NCBI GenBank assembly: GCA_027600665.1
Contig: JADGJL010000684.1
Span: 1 to 15,580 of the forward strand
Source of the DNA: Irineochytrium annulatum
Taxonomy: Eukaryota > Chytridiomycota > Chytridiomycetes > Chytridiales > Chytridiaceae
Length of the DNA stretch: 15,580 bases
Reading direction: 5' to 3'
Made by a program: the position numbers and the translations under genes
Shown: piece after piece, positions 7,861-15,580 of the stretch
Layout of the letters: each line of letters starts with the position of its first letter
How positions within the stretch are numbered: the stretch's first letter is position 1
The notes under the pieces: generated by a model
Told to the model about the DNA's origin: nothing
Databases searched by the model: none
What the model saw: the letters and a program-made list of their open reading frames with translations, nothing else

Positions 7861-9452
7861 TCACCTTATCGTCAGCGCCTCAAAATTCGCCCATCCCTCA
7901 TTCGCACCAGCAGAATTGAGCCCCGCCCCGTTCGCTTCCCCCCTTAACGACCCATTCGCAGTAAGATCCACCTCCGACGTCTCCGTTGACGGCGGGCCCG
8001 GCGGCGCCGTCGCCACCACGGCCGCGACAAAGTCCCCAAAGCCGCCCCCTCCTGCCCCACCGCCGCTGCTATCGCTAAAGCCGTCGACGCTGCCCCCGGC
8101 GGCGGCCGCGAGGCTCGCGAACGCGTCCACACCGGAGCCGAAGACGTTCTCGACCGTGAAGGCGTCGCCGCTAACGCTGTTCCCGCCCTGTGGTGTGAGA
8201 GGTAACGGGGAGGAGGCGGCGGGGATAGAGGAGTTGAAGCCCGAGAGGCGTTTCGGGTTTTGGGAGGAAGGGGAGGAGGAGGACGCCAAGGAAGAGGAGA
8301 GTGGGAGTGGGTGGAAGTGGGAGGAGGGTGGCGGTGGCGGGAGTATAGAAACTACGATAATGAAGTTAGGGTACAAATGACGTCTCATCAAAAGCAACTC
8401 ACATGCAGCGTCCCCGTCCTTAGCCTCGGTCTTCTTCTTCGGTTTACCCCCAATCCCAATGTTAATCTTGATCTTCTGGTCGTCCTTCAGGCTGTAGTCC
8501 ACCTTCGGCCCGGTATGGACGAACTTGGGCCTGCTAGCAGCCTCCTTGTCGTTCTTTACTCGTCTTTTTTGCATCGGTTTAAACATATGCTATTAACGCT
8601 GCCACACCAAGGACTCACTTGACATGATCTTGTAGCGCGACGTTGAAGTCAAACGCCATCGACCGTTCAGGGAAGCCCATGCCGACGAAAGCATGTTTGC
8701 CTGAGAGCATTAAGAAGACATCAGCCGTCAGGGATGCATATAAACAACACAGCAAGCTCTGTCATACCGGATCCCCGGTCGACGATCGTCAGGACAAAGT
8801 ATCGGCTCGAGTCCGACACTGGCTCAACGCTGGACCCATCTAGCTTGTACGGGCACACGGCAAAAAGCTCGCCCGACGTCGAGTCCTTCAGCGCGGGAGC
8901 AGGTCAGTCAACAGGCTTCACCGATTCCTTCGTGTTCGCCACATCGACCCACCTCCAGGTTGATGAAGGCGTCGTCCCCCTTGGCAATGACCCTCAGCCG
9001 GCCCTGCCACAAGAACTGCGACACGTCCCAATCGGTGGCCCTTCGAAAGTTACAAATCAATCATCCAACCCAGAGTTCACGCCGACGGTCGGCCTGCAAA
9101 GGACCTTTATCTCACCTGTAGCCCCTGCTCGTAGTCCTTGGCGGGATCCTGCGCGGGAGGCCGAGAGACGTGGTTAGTTGAAATGGGCGCGCATGCAATG
9201 ATGGTCGTCCATCCACAACGATCAGCGTATAAGATGCAGACGAAAGCCTGGGACGCGGTGGTCGCCTCTCACCTGTAGACGTAGCATTCCTTCACCACGA
9301 GAAGCACGCTGAGGAGGGATCAGTTAATACTTTGCTCGTAAACCAGGGGAGTAAGCCAGCGGCACACGGCAATCAACAGTCTCTACATCGTTCGAATCGA
9401 CAATCAATGCGCCTTACCTCTCGTATGGTTCGTCGGTCAGGAGGGACGACAT
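7861..9452 (-). CDS. NECAP: NECAP-family endocytic adaptor (adaptin-ear-binding)
   Basis: NECAP proteins bind the AP-2 adaptor at clathrin-coated pits and act in clathrin-mediated endocytosis. I join eight exons: 9452-9418, 9308-9273, 9148-9116, 9040-8953, 8885-8768, 8700-8619, 8563-8403 and 8351-7861 (347 aa). Introns are 109, 124, 75, 67, 67, 55 and 51 nt. The assembled N-terminal PH-like domain (about 10-135) reads [27 protein letters not shown], then [54 protein letters not shown] and [12 protein letters not shown], matching family landmarks exon by exon. [16 protein letters not shown] (152-167) is the conserved strand after the domain. The rest is a Ser/Pro/Gly-rich linker with GFGDF and a C-terminal [11 protein letters not shown]. 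Its WANF (338-341) fits the WxxF motif by which NECAPs bind adaptin ears. The 51-nt last intron is in frame and stopless, so its removal is likely but not forced by the frame. Confidence 0.92.
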
Positions 9453-9681
9453 CGCCGGTCAGAGCAAATGATCTTATGAGCTGGAAGTTGGCAGTTGACA
9501 CCGAGCTCTCAAGCCACGACACGGATTCGTATATTAAAACGTGATTTTAAGAATGACATGTAAGGTGCAAGTATATACTGCATGCAAGGGATATCTTCCA
9601 TTCGGCAATCCTGCCGTGCTATGTGACAGCCACGAAAGCAAGACAAAAGAAGTTCGGCGCCACTATGTCGATGCACATGAA
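9453..9681 (-). promoter_or_regulatory. Short NECAP promoter / peptidase 3' UTR gap
   Basis: Only 229 bp separate the NECAP ATG from the stop of the peptidase gene upstream, so promoter and terminator share this gap. An AT-rich TTTAATATAC-like element around 9530-9541 (minus strand) lies about 80 nt before the ATG and is a candidate core promoter. Confidence 0.35.
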
Positions 9682-12619
9682 TCAAAGTCCCAAGTCCTCT
9701 AACTCCCCAACCATCCGCCCATTTCTGTCAGTCTCCCTGACAACCCCCAACTTCTCCAGCCCAACCCACGGATCTCTTCCGCCGCCGCACGCCAGCAGCT
9801 CCCTCCGGAAGTACTCCCCTGCCTCCCTCCACGTGACCCTCCTCGGCGTCGGGCACCCCGGCGGCTGAATCATCAGCGGCTCCTCCCCACGCTCGCCCTT
9901 CCCACCGGGCGTCCCGTCCCCAAACCACCGCCGGTACACGCGGCCGCTCCACCGGCGCGCCCAAAAGTAGCTGTAGTACGAGGCGCCGTACCCGTACAGG
10001 TGGCTGAACTGGACCTGCCACGCCGTGCCGTCGACGTACGGAATAACGTTGACGCGGTTCTGCAGCTCCTTCAACACGGCCGTAGTGTCATACTCCATTG
10101 TCCCTTCGTCCTCCGTCGCCGGTATGCGGTGGTAAAGCTGGTCTAGCAGGGCCATCTGGAGCTGCGTCTGGACCTCGAGCGAGGAGAGAACCTTGTTCGC
10201 GGCGCGGTAAGCGGCAAGGCGGGAAAGGTCCATCGGTTCCCTAGTCGCGTAGTGGAAGGCGAAGGTGGAGAGGACCGCGGGGTGGCGGGCAAATTGTTCC
10301 ATGAAGTTGGAGGGGACTTCGACGAAGTCGAGCGGGCAGCGCGTGCCGGCGATATGCTGGTGGTCCGTGCGGGCGAACATAGCTGAACCTCAAGTAAATA
10401 ACATGGTCGATGCGATCACAGAACAAGGAAAACTTACAGTGCATGACATGTCCCATCTCGTGGAACAACGTCTCAACCTCCATCAACGACAGCAAGCTCG
10501 GCGCGCCTTCGCCCCTTGGCCTCGAGAACGCCGTCACCAGGACAACGACCGGCAGCTGATGCCTCCTAACCTTCCCATCCCTCACGGTCTCCTTCTCCAC
10601 ATCCTCCAGCCTCATGAGCCGCGTCTCACCTTTATCCGAAATCGCCGCCGGCCCCCCAACGCGGTCCTCATCATCATCATCAATCCTCCTAGAGCAACGG
10701 ATTGTGAACTGCGCGGCACCCAAATCCTTGTCCGCCTGTCCCGGGCTCCCCATCGCATGCCCCACGGTCGCGGACGTCGGCGCCTCGCGCCTGAAGCAGT
10801 CGCAGTACACGACACCGATCAGGCCCTCGGTCTCGTGGACGACGTCCAGCTTCCTCACGTCCTCGTCCCAGACCTCGCCGTCGGCGAGCGACTCCGACGG
10901 CACGAGTCGGACGCCGTACAAGCTCGTCAGGAGCGCCGAGAGACCCGCGAAGCTTTGGCCCGCCGTCAGGTGTTCGGCGATGTACTCGTCCGTCGGTGTG
11001 CTGTGATGTGCGCGGTGGTGGGGGTGAAGCGGGTCCGATGGCATCGGGGACTCCGGGTGTACGGGACTCAGGAACTGGCCGTAGAAAAAGCGGTCCCAAG
11101 CGTGAATGGTCACCGTATCGGCAGCCTCGCCAGTGTGTGCCGCCTTAACCCTTGCGAGGCGTGTGATGTCGGCCTGCGCGAGAGGCTTGTGAAGGGAGGC
11201 GAGGGACTCGAGGAAGGAGATGACATTGTCTTGTGGGTAACGGTAAGATTGCCGCATGAATGCAACGATTAAGAAAATGCCTCACCTGGCGACGCCGCCA
11301 TTTTGTCAGAGAGGTACAAGTCCGCGTAGCTCTTCCCACCCACAAGTCTTGCCAGCCTCGCTCTCGTTTTTAGCAGCTTCGTGAGTACAGCAAGCTGCTC
11401 GGCGTCAGCCGAGTTCATCCCCACAAACAAAGCTTTCCTCACGGACTCGTCCCTAGCCGTCCTGAGCACCGTTACCCCCGCCATCGTACAAGTCGGTATC
11501 GACGCAATATCCCTCCTTTCGTCCGCCTTCGAGAAGTACCCGGCCTTGCACTTCCGCTTCGACGTCGTCACACTCCTCTTGATATCGGGCGGCACGCCGT
11601 CCAGCCGCTTTGACGCGTTCTCGATCTCCACCGACAGCGTGGAAGGATACGCGCTGCCGGCGAAGGCCTGGCCGTACGCGAGGACCTGGTCGTTGAGGGC
11701 CACAAACATATCCCGTTTGTCGGCCGGCATGGTGATGCCGCTCTTCTCAAAGTCGACCATCAGAAGGTGTGCGACCCGACGCTCTTCCTCATTGAGCCTT
11801 TTTTCCATCTCCTCATTTGCCAAAACGGCCTTAAGCGACTATGATCGAACCATTGTTAAATCGACAGAAAACGGAGCACCAAAAAAAAACAGAACGTACC
11901 TCATACAGCCCTTGATGCGTATTCAACTGATTCAAGTAGTTACTCAGCTCCGCATGTGCCCTGTTGGCGTCCCGGACAACCTCCGGCCTCGGGTGCACGT
12001 GCTGAATAAGCTCGGCCGCGTCGAGGATGCAACACAGCATGTCGGACAGCCGGTCCAGTCTCTTAACCGTCAGCCTCCCGCCTGGATCCGCGACGATGAC
12101 ATCCACCAGCCTCTTGGCCTGCTCCACGGCCCGTCTGGCCGCCCTCTGGAACCCGTCAGGCCCGGCGAGGTCCGCGTATCCGAACAGGCCTCGGGGCCTA
12201 GCGTCCCCACGTCCCGGCCCTGGCTTCCCAACGCGCTCAGCGGCGGCCCCGGCGGCTTTGGCGGCGGCAGAGCGGCGATGCTCTGCCCAACGCTTCGGGC
12301 TGTCGAAGAGGAGGACGAGCGGGTCGTTCTCCGGGTCGATGGCGCGCAGACCTTGATGGGGCTGCGGTGTGGGCGACTCCGTGTGGATGCGGCGGAGGCG
12401 TCGGTGGTGCGGGGAGGACGAGATGTGGCGGAGAGTGAGGGGTGAAGGCCGGTCCGCTTGCCTAGCGGTGCAGAGCGACCGCGCAACGACAGGGAGCCGA
12501 CCGCTGGCGCTGTTGATACGCGGCCGCGCGCAGTCGACGGCCCGGCAGCTCCCCCCATCGATGGCGGCGCGAGGAGCCGCCCTGGATCGACCCGATCTGG
12601 CACCGAGTTGGCGGAGCAT
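9682..12619 (-). CDS. OCT1: Mitochondrial intermediate peptidase (M3 metallopeptidase)
   Basis: MIP removes an octapeptide from imported precursors after the matrix processing peptidase has cut. Exons are 12619-11900, 11838-11286, 11229-10438 and 10382-9682 (921 aa); introns are 61, 56 and 55 nt. The first exon starts with an Arg/Ala-rich presequence (MLRQLGARSGRSRAAPRAA); a Met at 12655 (MWVKWKRKLSRI) is an alternative start. GLFGYADLAGPDGFQ and LYESLKAVLANEE are typical of MIP. The zinc site is HEMGH (681-685), with the third ligand Glu710 in GTRCPLDFVEVPS, exactly 25 residues after the second His. FSHLYGYGASYYSY and RRELLACGGGRDP near the end match the family's substrate-binding and C-terminal motifs. 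It is longer than usual (family about 750-800 aa) because of Pro/His-rich (about 481-503) and acidic (about 605-645) insertions. Both belong to continuous open frame with no obvious intron boundaries. Confidence 0.93.
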
Positions 12620-12724
12620 TATTCTTGACAGCTTCCTCTTCCATTTTACCCACATGTTGGTTGTTGTAATTAAGTATGAACTAATGCAGCAGGATATCGG
12701 AAGCCAATTGATACGGAGGCATGG

Positions 12725-12735
12725 AAAAAAAAAAA
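12725..12735. repeat. A11 homopolymer between the SWSAP1-like and MIP genes
   Basis: Eleven consecutive A on the plus strand (T11 in the direction of both flanking genes) lie in the 143-bp gap. Poly(dA:dT) tracts exclude nucleosomes in fungi and could mark the MIP promoter. The run is also a likely site of length error in sequencing. Confidence 0.5.
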
Positions 12736-12762
12736 GGATAACAGGGACAGGAAGTGGTCTCA

Positions 12763-13842
12763 TCAGTCTTCGTTAAGTATCATGACGTCGGTCAGCTCCA
12801 GCTCCCACCGGTGAAGCCGGTACCGAAACACGAAGCGCGTTAAAGGCTTCGTTCCCGTCACAAACGCGTTCCGATACCGCTCGTGGAAGCCCTGCTCGTC
12901 CGCGTCGAACGTCTGAAAGGATGGCGACTCTGATACGCTGAAGATGAAGTCCGGACTTGTCCCTATCAAGAGCAAAAGCACGAAGGACGTCACTAGTCAG
13001 TACAAACTTTACATCTGCAATGTAGTTGTGGAGGAATCGAGCAACTCACCACGAATGGTCGTAATCCACCGTGCGGCTCTCGCTATAAAGGGGTAAAGGG
13101 CAAGCGGCGGGTTCTTGGGGTGGATGGAAGGATAGGAGGGGATCATGTCCGGTGTCCTTTCGACGAGGACGAAGTGGCAGAAGCAGGACGGGCTGTCAAC
13201 GGAGACCGAGCGGACAATATAAAGTCACGACACCAGACAACCGAATGGAAAACGTATCGAAATACCTCATCCCAGCGTTTCTGCGAAGGCGAATGACCGT
13301 CTCCCTAAGCTTTGATATGGTGATGTTGACGCTCTCGTAGCTGAACAAGGCACGAATCAGACATGGTTCGATCCTTGATGACCCGCAACTCACTTCTTCT
13401 CCTCCGGTGAAAACAGCGACATAAAATCATCCACCAATATGCAACAAGGCGGATACGGCGTGCCCCCGGCGTCAGGCTCCGTCGTCGGCAGCGACCCCAG
13501 GAATCGCCTGAATGCAGCCGCCGAGCTGAAGTATCTCAAGTGAATCCTCCTGAGCAGATGGACGGACGGCGGGTTGGACAGACGCTGCAGACATGGCCGC
13601 TCGGCGCTGAGCTTCTCCTTGGAAGGGGTGGCGAGGATGACAAGGCCCGTCTTGCCGAATCGCTCAGCCTGTGCCAGTGCGTACTGCATCAGGAGGGAGG
13701 TGCGGCCGGACCGTGGCGGGCCGAGCAGGAGGAGCGAGCCACCCGAGAGATCACCGCACTGGTTGAGCAGGCGCGCGAGGGCGTCGTCGGTGAAGAAGTG
13801 CGATGGCCGCCCCGGTCCGCGGTCGAGCGCTCGGTCATTCAT
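12763..13842 (-). CDS. SWSAP1: SWSAP1-like P-loop (RecA-fold) protein
   Basis: Exons are 13842-13394, 13340-13266, 13192-13050 and 12962-12763 (288 aa), with introns of 53, 73 and 87 nt, all GT-AG. The core reads GGSLLLLGPPRSGRTSLLMQ (Walker A at 41-48), then RRIHLRYFSSAAAFRRFLGS, CCILVDDFMSLF (Walker B, 135-139), a YESVNITISKLRETVIRLRR helix and a final FVFRYRLHRWELELTDVMI strand. This order and size resemble SWSAP1, the RAD51-paralogue-like partner of the SWIM protein SWS1/ZSWIM7, which supports RAD51 in homologous recombination. The P-loop Lys is Arg (GxxxxGRT), so ATP hydrolysis may be weak or absent. A Met at 13902 would add 20 residues partly encoded by a GAAT microsatellite; I prefer 13842. 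The stop lies 143 bp before the MIP start. The family call is from remembered similarity and is moderate; a more general RecA/RAD51-like ATPase is the alternative. Confidence 0.7.
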
Positions 13843-14485
13843 GTCCGGAAGATGTGCTGAGTGAATGAATGAATGAAGCAAGTCGCCGTTGCTGTCTCGC
13901 ACAGCCAGCCATCTTCACTTCGGACAAGCCTCAGCAAGAAAAAAGACGCGAGCGTGTCTTCGGTCCCGTGAACGCCCAACCTCGCTCCTCGCTCGCTCCT
14001 TCCAACGCCAGGACACCCCACTCCAGTCCTCCCTCCTCCCTCCTCCCATACTTCAGTCCGGCCTCGTGTCTCTGTCACCGTGGCCTCTTCTCCTTGATTT
14101 TCGTCGACGGACACCACCACCGCCAAAAAGAGCACCAGCGCCTCCTCCTCGCCATCCGCGACTCCCGAAGCCGTTCAAGAAGCGTTGCAACCGAGACCGG
14201 CTCACCAGCCAGGCCGTCGCATTGAGCGCACTCGACACCGTGTGATTAAACATATTGAGGGCTACACCACGACAACGATGTTCCAGTCTGTTGGAGCGCG
14301 GAGACGGATGATGATGAAGGCCGGAAATGCGAGTCATGGCGGAGTTCAGGTTAGCGAGGCTGGGAAGTGAGAGAAGCGATCGTGGAGCAAAGCGAACTGT
14401 GACCGACGTCGTTATGGCGTGTATACTTGAGGAGTTAAGCGCTATTGTGGTGCTCTGAACTAAAGCACACCAATGATATTAAAAG
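13843..14485. other. Divergent intergenic region
   Basis: About 640 bases lie between the minus-strand SWSAP1-like gene and the plus-strand SH3 membrane gene and presumably hold both promoters. A GAAT microsatellite lies at about 13862-13876. Open frames on both strands (118 codons or less) are low-complexity and unrecognised. A 5' exon of the plus-strand gene may lie here. One possibility is ATG at 14336 with a donor at 14350 spliced to the acceptor ending at 14535, which would give MAEFRFTPPSF. The implied 186-nt intron is longer than any other in the window, so I do not call it. Confidence 0.4.
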
Positions 14486-14498
14486 CACGCCGCCAATC

Positions 14499-14527
14499 CA
14501 TCAACATCAACATCAACATCAACATCA
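14499..14527 (+). repeat. CATCAA hexanucleotide repeat, block 1
   Basis: Nearly five tandem CATCAA units. Read in the frame of the downstream membrane protein they encode alternating Thr-Ser, the same as block 2, with no stop between the blocks. This suggests block 1 is also coding. Confidence 0.7.
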
Positions 14528-14615
14528 CGGTTTAGATTCACACCACCCTCATTTGCCACGTCACCACCCCCTGCTGCCTCCTCCGGCCTATCCGGCGACG
14601 CATCCTCTGCCACGA

Positions 14616-14634
14616 CATCAACATCAACATCAAC
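14616..14634 (+). repeat. CATCAA hexanucleotide repeat, block 2
   Basis: Three tandem CATCAA units lie just before the ATG at 14639 and in its frame read TSTSTST. They fit a Thr/Ser-rich juxtamembrane stalk if translation starts further upstream. Confidence 0.7.
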
Positions 14635-14638
14635 GGGT

Positions 14639-15580
14639 ATGTCCACCGCCGTCATAGCCGCCATCGCGGCCGGTGCAGCCGTGGTCGTGCTCATCATCAC
14701 TGTCGCGATCGTGTGGGCCTGCAGAAGGCAAAGGGCGAGGGAGGGCGTTTCGCGCAGCGCGGGTTGGCCCGGCGGTGTGCGGCGGGCGGAGAGGAAGGAT
14801 GTGGACGGAGGAGGGGCGCCGATGATCTACGTCTCGCCGTGGGACGGGAACGCGCAGGGTGGTGGATCCAGTGGCGGTGCAGCAGGAGGAATAACGATGA
14901 CCCGACCGATGAGCGGAAGCGGGATAACGTTATCGCGGCCCGCCATGTCGACGTCTCGGACGGGTGGACGTCGAGGCCCATCGCCGGACAAGAGCGCCAT
15001 CGCGAAGGGTTCGGGCGTGGTGGACACGATCGCACCGAGGCTGAGAAGGTCGCCGTTCTTGACGGACGATGGCGTGATGGCGGGTGAAGACGGCGGGGTG
15101 GTTGTTGCTGATTTGGGGTATAATGCCATGACGGAGGCGGAGGAGGTGGAGCTTGGTGCAGAGGGCCACGTCGCACGCAAGGGCACGACAGCGGCCCAAG
15201 TCGCGCGGGTCGTTCTCCGCTCCGAACTCTCGGGCCCGAACGGCAAGGGCAAACACCCCGCCATCGACGACATCGACCCCACGATCTTACCCGCGTATGA
15301 CGAGGCTCTTGGCTCCCTCCACCGCGTCGACATCCCCTTTTCCCCGACCCTGGCCGACGAGCTCGCCCTCAACGTCAACGACGAGGTCGTCCTCCGCCAC
15401 GTGTACGAGGATGGGTGGGGCCGCGGCGTCAACCTCACCGCTGGCGGTCTCGAAGGCGCGTTCCCCGTTTTGTGTTTGAGCGACGAAGCGCTTGAGGACA
15501 AGGTGATCACCAGGGCTGGCCTGAATGAGCGGATGACGCAGCCGCCTGGACCCAGGCCCCCGAAGAGGACGAGCATGCCG
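14639..15580 (+). CDS. Membrane protein with cytoplasmic SH3 domain (partial)
   Basis: The frame is open from 14486 to the window end, so the 3' end is missing. ATG at 14639 is the first Met in it. Upstream in-frame codons after an AAAAG acceptor-like site (exon from 14486) encode Thr/Ser/Pro-rich sequence (TSTSTSTSRFRF, then ATTSTSTSTG) that looks like the end of an ectodomain, so the mature protein probably starts in an unplaced 5' exon. A strong membrane helix follows the Met (VIAAIAAGAAVVVLIITVAIVW) and then basic CRRQRAR, giving an outside-in single pass. The cytoplasmic linker is Gly/Ser/Arg-rich. Near residues 228-283 lies an SH3 domain: RVDIPFSPTLADELALNVND, VVLRHVYEDGWGRGVNL, then EGAFPVLCL, with the DELxL, DGWxxG and FP signatures. 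Pro-rich PPGPRPPKR follows. SH3 domains bind proline-rich partners, so a surface sensor or polarity adaptor is plausible; the ligand is unknown. Confidence 0.8.
   Translation, partial: MSTAVIAAIAAGAAVVVLIITVAIVWACRRQRAREGVSRSAGWPGGVRRAERKDVDGGGAPMIYVSPWDGNAQGGGSSGGAAGGITMTRPMSGSGITLSRPAMSTSRTGGRRGPSPDKSAIAKGSGVVDTIAPRLRRSPFLTDDGVMAGEDGGVVVADLGYNAMTEAEEVELGAEGHVARKGTTAAQVARVVLRSELSGPNGKGKHPAIDDIDPTILPAYDEALGSLHRVDIPFSPTLADELALNVNDEVVLRHVYEDGWGRGVNLTAGGLEGAFPVLCLSDEALEDKVITRAGLNERMTQPPGPRPPKRTSMP

Noticed and set aside
7437..7947. Two plus-strand open frames (68 and 142 codons)
   Set aside because: AT-rich 3' UTR-like sequence running into the NECAP last exon, with no motifs or homology.
10265..11272. 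Plus-strand open frame of 335 codons
   Set aside because: Antisense to the zinc-site exon of the peptidase; no recognisable motif.
11381..12445. Plus-strand open frame of 354 codons antisense to the intermediate peptidase
   Set aside because: It overlaps exons 1 and 2 and the intron of a clearly recognised M3 peptidase; its translation is low-complexity Pro/Arg/Gly without domains, typical of GC-rich antisense.
13869..14245. Two overlapping plus-strand frames of 118 codons
   Set aside because: Ser/Pro/Arg-rich, mutually overlapping, no signal peptide; more likely promoter and UTR sequence. I could not connect either to the SH3 gene.
14827..15576. Minus-strand open frame of 249 codons
   Set aside because: Antisense to the SH3 membrane protein, whose frame has a transmembrane helix and a recognisable SH3 domain.
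1..15580. tRNA, rRNA, CRISPR array, transposon or biosynthetic cluster
   Set aside because: Reading both strands gave no cloverleaf, direct-repeat/spacer array, terminal repeats or clustered biosynthetic genes.

Overview
The window reads as nuclear DNA of a GC-rich, intron-containing fungus. Genes are interrupted by short GT-AG introns (18 inferred here, 51-124 nt), several with a recognisable CTAAC or CTGAC branch site. The gene set is fungal and eukaryotic: a mitochondrial intermediate peptidase, a NECAP endocytic adaptor, a secreted pepsin-like protease with a Ser/Thr-rich tail, and single-pass membrane proteins with Ser/Thr-rich ectodomains, one carrying a cytoplasmic SH3 domain. The membrane SH3 architecture together with NECAP and a SWSAP1-like RecA-fold protein suggests an early-diverging, chytrid-like fungus. 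That placement is inference from gene content; no rRNA or other marker is present.

Layout. Six genes lie head to tail on the minus strand and one partial gene on the plus strand closes the window. From left to right: (1) 1-1774, minus, single-pass membrane protein with a Ser/Thr/Cys-containing ectodomain, cut by the window start; (2) 2413-4584, minus, secreted A1 aspartic protease, 3 exons, 673 aa; (3) 5365-6760, minus, alpha/beta hydrolase with intact Ser-Asp-His triad, 3 exons, 415 aa; (4) 7861-9452, minus, NECAP endocytic adaptor, 8 exons, 347 aa; (5) 9682-12619, minus, mitochondrial intermediate peptidase (M3 family), 4 exons, 921 aa; (6) 12763-13842, minus, SWSAP1-like P-loop protein, 4 exons, 288 aa; (7) from about 14639 (or 14486) to the end, plus, membrane protein with a cytoplasmic SH3 domain, cut by the window end. 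Intergenic gaps are 140-230 bp between genes 4, 5 and 6 and 0.6-1.1 kb elsewhere.

The genes do not form one pathway: they cover organelle protein import, endocytosis, recombination, secretion and cell-surface sensing, as expected of an ordinary fungal chromosome segment. I found no mobile element, CRISPR array, RNA gene or secondary-metabolite cluster, and I do not claim an undescribed system. The most checkable oddities are a Gly-to-Ser change beside the second catalytic Asp of the protease, Arg in place of the Walker A Lys in the SWSAP1-like protein, a 13-bp stem-loop covering the protease start codon, a perfect 20-bp palindrome upstream of the hydrolase, and three introns that are multiples of three and lack stops, so that an unspliced message would still translate. 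All exon joins were made by eye from splice motifs, reading frame and family similarity, with no transcript or database evidence.
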